51,948 nucleotides of DNA from an uncultured Alsobacter sp. (GCF_945952055.1 NZ_CAMFHB010000046.1:1-51948); one strand, 5' to 3'. Shown: positions 7,929-17,009, counted from the stretch's first letter. Notes: generated by a model not told the origin, from the letters alone. A program made the numbers and translations.

Positions 7929-8085
7929 GCCTCCAGATCAGCGCATCGCGGCTCGCCAGGCAAGAAAAATTAAAAATAAAAAATTTTATTTTTGCTGGCA
8001 CCCGGAGCCGTGTATGGGTCGAGGGTCACAGGCGGGTCAGGCCGCGGCCCGCGCGGCGCCCGCCGGCCCACGGAAGGGAAACACC
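7929..8085. promoter_or_regulatory. Divergent promoter region with AT-rich palindrome
   Basis: This 157-base region separates the divergent gntR and enolase genes. At 7972-7993, AAAAATAAAA and TTTTATTTTT form a perfect 10-bp inverted repeat around AA. That is extreme for such GC-rich DNA and central in the gap. It could be the GntR operator, a UP-like promoter element, or a bidirectional terminator-like hairpin without GC clamp. The SD for the plus-strand gene is GGAAGGGA at about 8072-8079. Confidence 0.55.
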
Positions 8086-9204
8086 GTGAAGATCGTCTCC
8101 GTCGACCCGTTCATCCTGCACCTGCCGCTGACCAGCGATTCGATCTCCGACTCGACCCACAGCATCACGCACTGGGGGGTGGTCGGCGCCCGCATTGCCA
8201 CGTCCGACGGGCTGGTCGGATACGGTTTCACCGGAACGCATGCTCACCTGCCGTCGGACCGGCTCGTCACCTCGTGCATCGCCCATTGCTACGCGCCGCT
8301 CCTGCTGGGCGAGGACGCGGGCGACCATGCCCGGCTCTGGACGAAGCTCGCTCGCAATCCCGCCCTGCAATGGGTGGGACGCGCGGGCATCACCCACCTG
8401 GCTCTGGCTGCCGTCGACGTCGCCCTGTGGGACCTCGCCGCCAAGCGTGCCGGCGTGCCGCTCTGGCAGCATCTGGGCGGCGCGCGGCCGGCGCCCGTGG
8501 AAGCCTACAACACGGACATCGGCTGGCTCTCCTTCGACCTGCCCACGCTCATCGACAAGTCCGCCCGGGCGGTGGAGGAGGAAGGCTTCACCCGCATCAA
8601 GGTGAAGGTCGGCCACGCCGATCCCGGCACGGACATCGCGCGGCTGGCGGCGCTGCGGCAGCGGCTCGGCTCGGCCGTGCGGATCGCCATCGATGGAAAC
8701 GGCAAGTGGGACCTTCCCACCTGCCAGCGCTTCTGCACGCTGGCGCGCGACCTCGACATCTTCTGGTTCGAGGAGCCGCTCTGGTACGACGACGTGGCGG
8801 GACACGCGAAACTGGCGCGCTCCACGTCCATTCCCGTGGCGCTCGGGGAGCAGCTCTACACGGTGGATGCCTTCAATGCCTTCGTTTCGGCCGGGGCCGT
8901 CGCCTATGTCCAGCCCGACGTGACGCGGCTCGGCGGCATCTCGGAATACATCCAGGTGGCGGATCTCGCTCATGCCAACCGGCTGCCGGTGGCCCCCCAT
9001 GCCGGCGAGATGAGCCAGGTGCACGTGCACCTGAGCACGTGGCATCCGGCAAGCGGCATCCTGGAATACATCCCCTGGATCAAGGACCAGTTCGAGGAGC
9101 CGATCGCGGTGCGAGACGGCCTCTTCGCGCGCCCTCAGCAGCCTGGCGCCAGCACGACGCCCAAGGCGGAGGCGTTCTCCCGCTTCGGGAAGCCGCTGTC
9201 CTGA
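8086..9204 (+). CDS. Mandelate racemase/enolase-superfamily protein (second dehydratase)
   Basis: 372 residues from a GTG at 8086 with a good SD; longer frames lack a family-like N-terminus. Catalytic residues of the MR subgroup are all visible: K172-x-K174 (KVK), Asp203/Asn205 (IDGN), Glu229/230 (FEEP), Glu255 (GEQ), Asp278 (QPD) and His305 (PHAGE). The KxK-and-His layout suits acid-sugar dehydratases or racemases. It is divergent from the gntR operon and probably works in the same pathway as the KxH-type enzyme at 3905-5014, perhaps on another isomer. Confidence 0.88.
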   Translation: MKIVSVDPFILHLPLTSDSISDSTHSITHWGVVGARIATSDGLVGYGFTGTHAHLPSDRLVTSCIAHCYAPLLLGEDAGDHARLWTKLARNPALQWVGRAGITHLALAAVDVALWDLAAKRAGVPLWQHLGGARPAPVEAYNTDIGWLSFDLPTLIDKSARAVEEEGFTRIKVKVGHADPGTDIARLAALRQRLGSAVRIAIDGNGKWDLPTCQRFCTLARDLDIFWFEEPLWYDDVAGHAKLARSTSIPVALGEQLYTVDAFNAFVSAGAVAYVQPDVTRLGGISEYIQVADLAHANRLPVAPHAGEMSQVHVHLSTWHPASGILEYIPWIKDQFEEPIAVRDGLFARPQQPGASTTPKAEAFSRFGKPLS

Positions 9205-9211
9205 ACCGCAG

Positions 9212-10327
9212 CTAGTCGAACCGCGGCGGTCCCGAGGTTCCGGCCTGGGCCGGGGCCTGTGCGAAGACGTGGGCCGAGCCGGTGACCGTAATGACGACGG
9301 CGGACCCCGGGGAGGGGGCCTTCGGGCTCGGGCAGGTGAGGTGGAGCAGGCCCAGCAGGCCGGCCGTCGGCGAGCCCGGAGCCTCGTCCAGGATCTCGAC
9401 CGTCACGGCCGAGTGCCCGCCCTCGAAGATCACCTGCCGGACGCGGCCGGCCGCGCCGAACGTGGCCGCGGCGCCCGTCGGCGCGGGGCGGAACTCGATC
9501 TGCGACGGGCGGAGCATCATCGAGACGGGCCCGACGCGCCCGCCGGGCTCGGCGGCGACGAGGCCCAGCGCGCAGCGCACGCCCTCCGGTCCCGCCGTGC
9601 CGCGCAGGATCACCGCATCGCCCGTGAACAGGGCGGTGTCGGGATCGGCGGGGTGCAGATAGACCTGCTGCGGCGAGCCCACCTGGGCGAAGCGCCCATC
9701 GCGGATCACCGCGACCTGGTCGGCGAAGGAGAGCGCTTCCGACCGATCATGGGTGACGAGGATGCTGCCGATGCCCGCCTCGCGCAGCACGCGGCCCACC
9801 ACGTCGCGTATGCTCTGGCGCAGGCCGGTGTCGAGGGCGGAGAAGGGCTCGTCGAGCAGCATCAGCCCGGGCCGGCGCGCCAGCGCGCGGGCCAGCGCGA
9901 CGCGCTGCTGCTGGCCGCCCGACAATTCGTGGGGGCGCCGGTCGGCCATGGAACGGGCGAGTTCGACGGCGTCCATGAGCCCGGCGATGCGCTTGCCGCG
10001 GTCCTCGCCGGCCTCGAGCCCGAACCCGATGTTGTCCGAAACGCTCAGATGGGGGAACAGCGCGCCGTCCTGCGACACGATGCCGATGCCGCGCTTGTGC
10101 GCCGGCACCACCGCGCCCGGGCCGGCGAGCAGCCGGTCGCCGAGGCTGATCGTGCCCTCGTCCGGCATCTCGAAGCCGGCGACGAGGCGCAGGAGCGTCG
10201 ACTTACCCGATCCCGACGGCCCGACGATGGCCGTGCGCCCGCCCGCCTTCACGTCGAGGTCCACGCCGCCGAGCGCCTCGACCTGGCCGAAGCGCTTGGC
10301 CAGGCCGCGAATGACGAGGTCGTTCAT
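9212..10327 (-). CDS. Fe(III)-type ABC transporter ATP-binding protein (FbpC/PotA-like)
   Basis: 371 residues. Walker [11 protein letters not shown]-loop VSQDGALFPHL, signature LSGGQQQR, Walker B LMLLDEP and H-loop VTHD are all intact in the first ~240 residues. The rest is a TOBE-like regulatory domain, as in FbpC and other CUT1/iron transporters. The start overlaps the permease stop (ATGA). It is convergent with the enolase gene, with seven bases between the stops. Confidence 0.92.
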   Translation of the reverse strand: MNDLVIRGLAKRFGQVEALGGVDLDVKAGGRTAIVGPSGSGKSTLLRLVAGFEMPDEGTISLGDRLLAGPGAVVPAHKRGIGIVSQDGALFPHLSVSDNIGFGLEAGEDRGKRIAGLMDAVELARSMADRRPHELSGGQQQRVALARALARRPGLMLLDEPFSALDTGLRQSIRDVVGRVLREAGIGSILVTHDRSEALSFADQVAVIRDGRFAQVGSPQQVYLHPADPDTALFTGDAVILRGTAGPEGVRCALGLVAAEPGGRVGPVSMMLRPSQIEFRPAPTGAAATFGAAGRVRQVIFEGGHSAVTVEILDEAPGSPTAGLLGLLHLTCPSPKAPSPGSAVVITVTGSAHVFAQAPAQAGTSGPPRFD

Positions 10328-11913
10328 CGGCCGGACATCCGCCGCGACTGCGCGTGCAGGATCAGGGTCAGGGGCAGGGTCGCGATCACCATGACAGCGG
10401 CATAGGGGGCCGCGGCGGCATAGTCCAGTTCGCTGGTGAGCGACCAGAACGCGGTCGCCAGCGTCCGCGTGCCGTTGGGGGCCAGCATCAGCGTGGCCGT
10501 GAGCTCGGTGGCGGTGCCGAGCGCCACCAGGCCGAAGCTCGCGGCGACGCCGGGCGCCGCCAGCCGCAAGGTGACCTCCAGCGTGGCGCGCATGGGCGAG
10601 CGGCCGAGCGCCTGCGCCGCCCGCTCCAGCTCCACGGGCGCCTGGGCGAGGCTCGGCCGCAGGCCGGCGAGCGCCCGGGACAGGAACAGGAGCACATAGG
10701 CGACCATCACCGTGGCGGCGGTCTGGTAGAGGGGCTGGGCGACGCGCACCGTCACCGCCACCAGCGCGAGGCCGACGACGACGCCCGGCAGCGACGAGAC
10801 GTAGAGATGGCACGCCTCGAGCACGCGCTGGGCCCAGCCCGGCCGGCGTACGCAGAGCCAGGCCATCGGGAAGGCCGCGACGGTGGTGGCGGCCGCGCCC
10901 GCGGTGGAGAGCGCCACGGTCTGCCAGAAGGCGGAGACGAGCTCAGGCCGCCAGATCTCGGTCCCGCCTGCCACGATCCAGCGCCCCATGATGACGGCCG
11001 GCACGCCGAGCACCAGCGCCGCGCAAAGGACCAGGAACGCGATGCTGGGCCAGCGCCAGGCGCCCAGCCGCACGCGGGGCGCGACCCGCGCCGAGCCGGG
11101 TCCCAGGCGGGCGTAGCGCTCGTTGCGCCGCAGGAGGCCGTCGCCGAACAGCAGAGCCAGGCACATCACCACCAGCACCGCCGACATCATGTCGGCGGCC
11201 GGGCCCCCGTAGGACGACTGGAACTGGTCCATGATCGCGGTCGTGAAGGTGTCGAACCGGATCATGGCGTAGAGGCCGTACTCGGACAGCAGGTGCAGCG
11301 CCACGAGAATGGAGCCTGCACCGATGCCCAGGCGGAGCTGCGGCAGGACGACGCGGTGGAAACGGCGCCAGGGGCCGTTGCCCAGCGAAGCGGCCACGTC
11401 CTCCAGCGCCGGATCGAGCCGCCGCAACTGTGCGGCGATCGGCATGTAGAGGAAGGGGTAGTAGGAGAGGACAGACACGGCCACGGCGGCCCACAGGCCG
11501 TGGAAGCCGGGCGCCAGGGTGTTCCAGGCGTAGCTCTGGACGAAGGCGGGGACGGCGAGCGGGGCGACTGCAAGCCAGGCCCAGGCGGGAGCGGCGGGAA
11601 GGTCGGTGCGTTCCGTGAGCCAGGCCGTCGCCAGCGCCAGCGCGATGGCGGGCGGAAGGGTCAGCGCCTCCAGGAGCAGCGTGTTGACGAGGAGCTCCAG
11701 CACGCGGGGCCGCAGCAGCGTCGCGACCACGACCGGGCCGCCCGCGTGGATGGCCGCCCACGCCACGAAACCCAGCGGCACGAGCGACAGCAGGGCGACC
11801 AGGAGCGCGGCCCACGTCATCGCGCTGGCCCGCTGCCCGGGATCGCCGCCCCGCAAACGCCACCAGCCGCCGGGGGACCGGCGGCCGGGCACTCTGGATG
11901 TCACTGCCGACAC
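10324..11913 (-). CDS. Fe(III)-type ABC transporter permease, fused double domain (FbpB-like)
   Basis: 529 residues with roughly 12 membrane segments and two repeats of the permease fold, each with an EAA-type loop (EDVAASLGNGPWRRFHRVVLPQ and ERAAQALGRSPMRATLEVTL). This duplicated arrangement is typical of FbpB/SfuB iron permeases. The start is a GTG at 11913. It lies 39 bases after the binding-protein gene and overlaps the ATPase gene by four bases, forming a three-gene operon. Confidence 0.92.
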   Translation of the reverse strand: MSAVTSRVPGRRSPGGWWRLRGGDPGQRASAMTWAALLVALLSLVPLGFVAWAAIHAGGPVVVATLLRPRVLELLVNTLLLEALTLPPAIALALATAWLTERTDLPAAPAWAWLAVAPLAVPAFVQSYAWNTLAPGFHGLWAAVAVSVLSYYPFLYMPIAAQLRRLDPALEDVAASLGNGPWRRFHRVVLPQLRLGIGAGSILVALHLLSEYGLYAMIRFDTFTTAIMDQFQSSYGGPAADMMSAVLVVMCLALLFGDGLLRRNERYARLGPGSARVAPRVRLGAWRWPSIAFLVLCAALVLGVPAVIMGRWIVAGGTEIWRPELVSAFWQTVALSTAGAAATTVAAFPMAWLCVRRPGWAQRVLEACHLYVSSLPGVVVGLALVAVTVRVAQPLYQTAATVMVAYVLLFLSRALAGLRPSLAQAPVELERAAQALGRSPMRATLEVTLRLAAPGVAASFGLVALGTATELTATLMLAPNGTRTLATAFWSLTSELDYAAAAPYAAVMVIATLPLTLILHAQSRRMSGR

Positions 11914-11952
11914 GCGGCTCCTCGCATCAGTGGACCTGAAGGGGGCCAGGCC

Positions 11953-12987
11953 TCACAGGAGACCGGCAGCCGTCATGAGCTCGATCACCTTGGGGCTGTC
12001 AAGCTTGGTCGGATCGACTTTCGGGGACTGCAGGTCGTCGAGCGGCACGAGCTTGGGATGGGAGGCCTGGCCGACACCCACCGCATACTCGAAGGCGTTG
12101 CCGGTGCGCAGGATCTCCTGGCCGCCCTTGCCCGCCACGAAGCGCAGGAAGGCCTCGGCCTCCGTCGGACGCTTGGTGGAGGCCAGGATGCCGCCGCCGG
12201 AGATCGACACGAAGGCGCCCGGATCCTGCCCGCGGAAATAATGCAGGGCCACGTTGCCGCTGTTCTCGCCGGTCTTCGCCTGGTCGCCGAACCAGTAGTA
12301 GTGGTAGATCACCGCGCCCTGGATCTCGCCGGCGTTCACCGCCTTCATGGCGGTGCTGTTGCCGCGATAGGCCACCGAGTTCTGCTTCATGGCCACGAGC
12401 CAGTCGCGGGTGGCGGCCTCGCCCTTCAGGGCGAGCATCGCGCTGACGATCGCCTGGAAGTCGGCGCCGGACGGGGAGGCGGCCCAGCGGCCTTTCCACT
12501 CGGGCTTGGCGAGGTCCATGATCGACTTGGGCAGCGTGTCGGCGTTGAGCTTGCGCTTGTCGTAGGCGAACACGGTGGAGCGCGCGGCGATGCCGACCCA
12601 CTTGCCGCTCGACGGACGGAACTGCTCCGGCGCCAGCGCCAGGAGCTCTGGCGACAGCGGCTTGAACAGGCCGGCACGCTCGACGACCGCCATGGCGGGC
12701 GAGTTCTCGGTCAGGAACACGTCGGCCGGGGAGGCCGCGCCTTCCTGCACGATCTGGTTGGCGAACTGCATGTCGCTGCCCTGCCGCATCACGACCTTGA
12801 TGCCGGTTTCCTTGGTGAAGGCATCGACCCAGGCCTGCGTCAGCGTGTCGTGCTGGGCGTTGTAGACGACGAGCGGGCCGTTGCCCTGTGCCACGGCCGG
12901 CGCTGCCGCAAAGGCGGCCAGCGCCACCACGAGGCCCCTGACGAGGCGGGGGAAGTCTCTGAGCATGTCCTGCAGTCCCATCAACAC
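11953..12987 (-). CDS. Periplasmic Fe(III)-binding protein (FbpA/FutA-like)
   Basis: Up to 344 residues with a signal peptide ending APAVAQ. The mature protein starts LVVYNAQHD and carries the YHYYWF motif, whose adjacent tyrosines are the iron ligands of the FbpA family. The run DVFLTENSPA is also typical. Possible starts are GTG 12987, ATG 12981 and ATG 12966; an AGGA lies just before the last, and all keep the signal peptide. It is first in the operon with the permease and ATPase, so it captures ferric iron or a ferric complex in the periplasm. Confidence 0.9.
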   Translation of the reverse strand: MLMGLQDMLRDFPRLVRGLVVALAAFAAAPAVAQGNGPLVVYNAQHDTLTQAWVDAFTKETGIKVVMRQGSDMQFANQIVQEGAASPADVFLTENSPAMAVVERAGLFKPLSPELLALAPEQFRPSSGKWVGIAARSTVFAYDKRKLNADTLPKSIMDLAKPEWKGRWAASPSGADFQAIVSAMLALKGEAATRDWLVAMKQNSVAYRGNSTAMKAVNAGEIQGAVIYHYYWFGDQAKTGENSGNVALHYFRGQDPGAFVSISGGGILASTKRPTEAEAFLRFVAGKGGQEILRTGNAFEYAVGVGQASHPKLVPLDDLQSPKVDPTKLDSPKVIELMTAAGLL

Positions 12988-13237
12988 GGCGTTACGGGGC
13001 GACAGCTAGGGCAACTGGACAGAACGCGTCAACAATTATGTTCTTTCTTTATAATAATTCAAAACTGGGAAATTCTGAGCCGCCCGAGCAGACCGGGACG
13101 CTTTGCTGGCCGGCGGCAAGTATTGACGGAGAAAGCCCGTTGATTGACCGCGGTCCTCGGGCCGCCGGCCCCTTTGCGCTCTGTCAAGGCGGCGATGCGC
13201 GATCTGTGGTTTGCTTGGCACCATGCGGAGGAGCGAC
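12988..13237. promoter_or_regulatory. Divergent region between the iron-transport operon and ppk2
   Basis: The part next to the iron operon is AT-rich. AATTAT (13034-13039) and ATAATT (13054-13059) form an inverted repeat with a 14-base spacer. The position upstream of an iron transporter suggests a Fur/Irr/RirA-type site, but it does not closely match the consensus sequences I know. The ppk2 side carries the SD GGAGGAG. Confidence 0.4.
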
Positions 13238-14350
13238 ATGGGCAAGACAGACGAGATCTCGAACGGCAGGACGCGACCGACCCGGGCCAACGGAGCGCGC
13301 CGACCGGCCGCGAAGACGGCATCGCCCGCCACGGCCGACATGCCCGAGCCCGCGGCCGTCGAGGCCGTGGCCATCGAGCCCGCGGCCCCCGCGCCCGACG
13401 GCGGCGACACGGGCCGCCCGATCGTGACGGCCGCGGCTGCGCTGGGGGCGGCCACCGGCGCGGAGCGCAAGGCGCGCTCGCCGGCGAAGCGGCGCCACGA
13501 CCCCGACGCCATCCGGCGGGCCTTCGAGACGGGGGAGTTCCCCTACGCCACCCGGCTCACCGAGAAGGCCTATCTCGAGCACGTGCTGCCGCTCCAGGTC
13601 GAGCTGCTCAAGCTCCAGAACTGGGTCAAGGAATCCGGCGAGAAGATCGTGGTGCTCTTCGAGGGCCGCGACGCGGCCGGCAAGGGCGGCACGATCAAGC
13701 GCTTCATGGAGCATCTCAACCCCCGCGGCGCGCGGGTGGTGGCGCTGGAAAAGCCGACCGACCGCGAGCGGACGCAGTGGTACTTCCAGCGCTACGTGGA
13801 GCAACTGCCGGCCGGGGGCGAGATCGTGTTCTTCGACCGCTCCTGGTACAACCGGGCGGGCGTCGAACGGGTCATGGGCTTCTGCTCGCCGCAGGAGTAC
13901 CTGGAGTTCATGCGCCAGACGCCGGATCTCGAGCGCATGCTGGTGCGCTCCGGCATCCGCCTCTTCAAGTTCTGGTTCTCGGTGACGCGCGACGAGCAGG
14001 CCCGCCGGTTCAAGGCCCGCGAGACGGACCCGCTCAAGCAGTGGAAGCTGTCGCCCATCGACCGCGCCTCGCTCGACAAGTGGGATGACTACACCGAGGC
14101 CAAGGAAGCGATGTTCTTCTACACCGACACCGCCGATGCGCCGTGGACGGTGATCAAGTCGAACGACAAGAAGCGCGCCCGCCTCAACGCGATGCAGTTC
14201 TTCCTGTCCTCGTTGCCTTATCCCGACAAGGACCAGCACGTGGTGCGCGGGCCCGACCCCCTGATCGTCGGCTCGACGGCCGCGGTGCTGGGCATGGATC
14301 CGGGCCTGATCGGGCGCACAGTCCACCCCGATATCAAGCGCGGCGGCTGA
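13238..14350 (+). CDS. ppk2: Polyphosphate kinase 2 (PPK2)
   Basis: 370 residues from ATG 13238, preceded by GGAGGAG. The PPK2 core starts near residue 90: Walker A in FEGRDAAGKGG, Walker B in VFFDRSWYNRAGVE, and the lid region KWKLSPIDRASLDKWDDYTEA. It transfers phosphate between polyphosphate and nucleotides, usually making GTP/ATP from polyP. The first ~85 residues are Ala/Pro/Arg-rich, low in complexity and longer than in most one-domain PPK2s. It stands alone between the iron operon and the regulator gene. Confidence 0.94.
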   Translation: MGKTDEISNGRTRPTRANGARRPAAKTASPATADMPEPAAVEAVAIEPAAPAPDGGDTGRPIVTAAAALGAATGAERKARSPAKRRHDPDAIRRAFETGEFPYATRLTEKAYLEHVLPLQVELLKLQNWVKESGEKIVVLFEGRDAAGKGGTIKRFMEHLNPRGARVVALEKPTDRERTQWYFQRYVEQLPAGGEIVFFDRSWYNRAGVERVMGFCSPQEYLEFMRQTPDLERMLVRSGIRLFKFWFSVTRDEQARRFKARETDPLKQWKLSPIDRASLDKWDDYTEAKEAMFFYTDTADAPWTVIKSNDKKRARLNAMQFFLSSLPYPDKDQHVVRGPDPLIVGSTAAVLGMDPGLIGRTVHPDIKRGG

Positions 14351-14862
14351 GACGGCGCGCCGCGACCGCGGCGCCGACCCGAATCCCGCGAGAGGGGACG
14401 CGCGAACCGCCGGTCGGTCGCGGGTCCCCGCGCGTCGTTCTACCCCCTGGGGCATTGCACCTCATCCAAACGGGGCAGTGAGAACGCGCCAAATGCGACC
14501 GCCGCGTTAACTTAACCCAATGGTAAACGCAGGCGGAGGCTGGGCGGGCTCGGACCGGCGGCGGAGCTTGCGGTGACGGCCACGCAGCCGGCCCGAGTCT
14601 CCGCCTGCAGCCAAAAGACCAATGAATCCAGTGCCTCGACCGTGTCGGCTGTGTCCGATGGAGCCAAAGTGGCCTCCTGGCGGTGTCACGCGCGGGTTGC
14701 CTCGGGATTGCCCGGATGAGCCGCACCGGTCCGGTGACAATGTTAAATAGAACTTTACATATAAACGCGAACTGATTAGGTTGAAGCATCACTTAACTCA
14801 CCCCCCGGAATGAGACGGGGGTGCCGAAACGGTCTTCGACCTTCGGTCATCGGGAGTGCCAC
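14351..14862. other. 512-bp intergenic region before the LuxR-type gene
   Basis: No gene is supported. Just after ppk2, GACGCGCG (14397-14404) and CGCGCGTC (14429-14436) make a perfect 8-bp stem with a 24-base loop, a possible weak terminator without a T-run. The right half is less GC-rich, with CGTTAACTTAAC at about 14505-14516 and a T/A-rich stretch at 14740-14790 that probably holds the promoter of the regulator gene. Confidence 0.4.
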
Positions 14863-15576
14863 ATGGGCAACGGTACGCGAGCGATAGTGGTAGAGGCCGA
14901 TCCGATCTACCGCGAAGGTCTCATCCGGGTGATGACCGCGGCGGGCTTCCACGCGGCGCAGGCGTTCGACGGGCTGGACCCGTTCATGACGGGCGTCGAG
15001 CCGTCGTCCGACAACCTTCTGCTGCTCATGGGGCTCGGCCATGCCGCGGCGGGCGTCGGTCCCGACGTCGAGAGCCTTCGCCGCCGGTTCCCCGGCGCCA
15101 AGCTGGTGATCCTTGCTGAAACGGGCAGCGAGCGCGATCTCGTCGATGCCCTGCAGGCCGGCGTCGACGGGCTTCTCGTGAAGCCCATCGGCTGCGACGC
15201 CCTGGTCAAGTCGCTCGAACTCGTGATGCTCGGCGAGAAGATCTTCCCGGCGCACTTCATCCGCCTGCTCGCCTGCGAGCCGGCGCCGGTCCCGGTCAAG
15301 ACGGCCGATCATCATCGCGTCTTCGAGAAGCTGTCGGCGCGCGAGATGGACGTGCTGCAGGAGCTCAGCCAGGGCAGCCCCAACAAGATCATCGCGCGCC
15401 GGTTCGGCATCACGGAGGCGACCGTCAAGGTTCACGTGAAGGCGATCCTGCGGAAGATCTCCGCCCGCAACCGCACGGAAGCGGCCATCTGGGCGTGCAA
15501 CTACCTGGCGCAGGTCGACCCCGGCAAACTGCAGTCGAAGGCCGTCCCGCAGCTGGCGTTCGCGGGAAGCCATTGA
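14863..15576 (+). CDS. LuxR/NarL-type regulator with degenerate receiver domain
   Basis: 237 residues from ATG 14863 (SD GGGAG); a GTG at 14821 is the alternative. Residues 5-125 follow a response-regulator receiver: acidic D13 and Lys107 in LVKPIG remain, but the end of the third strand reads LLLLMGLG, with Met56 where the phospho-acceptor Asp should be. Residues ~150-215 are a LuxR/GerE helix-turn-helix (LSAREMDVLQELSQG, NKIIARRFGITEATVKVHV). It has no adjacent histidine kinase and stands directly before the polysaccharide locus, so phosphorylation-independent control of that locus is a reasonable inference. Confidence 0.85.
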   Translation: MGNGTRAIVVEADPIYREGLIRVMTAAGFHAAQAFDGLDPFMTGVEPSSDNLLLLMGLGHAAAGVGPDVESLRRRFPGAKLVILAETGSERDLVDALQAGVDGLLVKPIGCDALVKSLELVMLGEKIFPAHFIRLLACEPAPVPVKTADHHRVFEKLSAREMDVLQELSQGSPNKIIARRFGITEATVKVHVKAILRKISARNRTEAAIWACNYLAQVDPGKLQSKAVPQLAFAGSH

Positions 15577-15585
15577 GCCCTTTCC

Positions 15586-15617
15586 AGCCCGGTTTTTCCC
15601 GAGGGAAATGCCGGGCT
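15586..15617 (+). terminator. Hairpin after the LuxR-type gene
   Basis: AGCCCGG (15586-15592) pairs with CCGGGCT (15611-15617), ten bases after the stop codon. The loop contains a nested TCCC/GGGA pairing. A short T-run (gcgtttt) follows about ten bases later, so intrinsic termination is plausible but not strong. Confidence 0.5.
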
Positions 15618-15793
15618 CGGCCGTGGCGTTTTGGCATCACGTCCGCTCTTTAAATCAATCACTCCGCACGTGTCTGTGAGTGGGTTGATCCGAGGGGAAG
15701 AATCAACGTTAACGCGAGTTGACACCCGTTTCCCGTTGCTTAACGGTTCGGATGAGTTCAGGGATTTAGGTGTCTTCCTGATTGGAAATCGAA
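15618..15793. promoter_or_regulatory. Leader of the polysaccharide locus with AACGTTAACG motif
   Basis: The region contains AACGTTAACG (15705-15714) and a further TTAACG (15740-15745), both related to palindromes in other intergenic regions of this locus. It is the only space before the first acyltransferase gene, so it should hold its promoter. No -35/-10 pair was clear. Confidence 0.45.
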
Positions 15794-16876
15794 ATGCGCG
15801 CAACAAGCTCCGCTCCCGAAGGTCGAGCCATGTCCGGCGACGGTCGCGTTCCGTGGGTCGACTACTCCAAGGGTATCTGCATCATCCTCGTGGTCATGAT
15901 GCATACGTCCCTGAACGTGACCGCGCGCGTCGGCGACGCCGGGTTCATGGATCATGTCGTCGCCTTCGCGCGTCCTTTCCGGATGCCCGACTTCTTCCTG
16001 CTGTCGGGGCTGTTCCTGTCGCGCGTCATCGACCGCAATTGGCGGTCGTTCAGTGACACGCGCGTGGTCCACTTCGCGTACTTCTATGTCCTCTGGACGC
16101 TCATTCTGTTCTTGTTCAAGCTGCCGATCGGCCTGGCGAAGCACGACTACGAGCTCCTGACGCCCTTCGCATGGACGTGGATCGAGCCCTACGAAGCGCT
16201 CTGGTTCATCTACATGCTCCCGATCTTCGCCGTGGTGTGCAAGCTGGCCATCAAGGTGCCGCCGCTGCTCATGCTCGCCTTCGCGGCCGTCCTGGAGAGC
16301 CTACGGATCCACACGGGCTGGACGCTCGTCGACGAGTTCGCGGCCCGGTACTTCTACTTCCTCGTCGGCTGGTACGGAGCGCGCTACTTCTTCAAGTGGG
16401 CGCAGTACATGTCGGCGAACCTCGGCGTCGCCGTCGGCTACCTGGCGGTCTGGGCGCTGGTCAACGCCGGCATGGTCTTCGCGACGGCAGGTCTCTTCCC
16501 GGGACTGCCGGCCGACATGCCGGCCAGCCAGCTTCCCGTGGTCAGCCTGGTGCTCGGGCTGGCGGGCAGCCTCGCGGTGATCACGCTCGGCTGCATCATG
16601 AGCCGCTTCAACCTGTTCGACTTCATCAGGTACTGCGGCGAGAACTCGATCGTGGTCTACTTGTCGTTCTCCATTCCGATGGTCGCCGTGAGGGCCGTGG
16701 TCCTGATGGTGCCTGGAATGACGGCAGGCTGGGCGACGCTGATCGTGACGGCCAGTGCGGTGGCCATCCCGCTCGTGTTCCATGCCCTGATCAAGAACAC
16801 GAGCCTGCGGTTCCTCTATGAGCGTCCGGCGCGGTTCCGGTTGACGGGCCCCCGCACTGCGCCCGTGCCCGCATAG
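15794..16876 (+). CDS. Membrane acyltransferase, acyltransferase-3 family
   Basis: About 360 residues with roughly ten hydrophobic segments. The N-terminus VDYSKGICIILVVMMHTSL contains the family's catalytic-type His in the first helix, and RMPDFFLLSGLFLSRVIDR is the usual second motif. The family transfers acyl groups (often acetyl) to extracytoplasmic glycans. ATG 15794 and ATG 15830 (MSGDGRVPW) are both possible starts. It is the first gene of the polysaccharide locus and probably O-acylates the repeat unit or polymer; this is an inference. Confidence 0.85.
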   Translation: MRATSSAPEGRAMSGDGRVPWVDYSKGICIILVVMMHTSLNVTARVGDAGFMDHVVAFARPFRMPDFFLLSGLFLSRVIDRNWRSFSDTRVVHFAYFYVLWTLILFLFKLPIGLAKHDYELLTPFAWTWIEPYEALWFIYMLPIFAVVCKLAIKVPPLLMLAFAAVLESLRIHTGWTLVDEFAARYFYFLVGWYGARYFFKWAQYMSANLGVAVGYLAVWALVNAGMVFATAGLFPGLPADMPASQLPVVSLVLGLAGSLAVITLGCIMSRFNLFDFIRYCGENSIVVYLSFSIPMVAVRAVVLMVPGMTAGWATLIVTASAVAIPLVFHALIKNTSLRFLYERPARFRLTGPRTAPVPA

Positions 16877-17009
16877 GTGGTGCGGCTTGTTAAGCGCGCC
16901 GGGCTAAAGTGCTCGTCCGGCGTGCTTCTTGCCTTCCGTCAAAGTGCGAATTGTAAGTTCATGCTCAGATCCGAATCAAACCGTTGAATTCTGGAACGAG
17001 GCCGACTTG

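Noticed and set aside
10354-13143. A 929-codon plus-strand open frame opposite the iron-transport genes
   Set aside because: Its product is His/Arg/Gly-rich without domains, and it runs antisense to three genes with complete motifs; long antisense frames are expected in GC-rich DNA.
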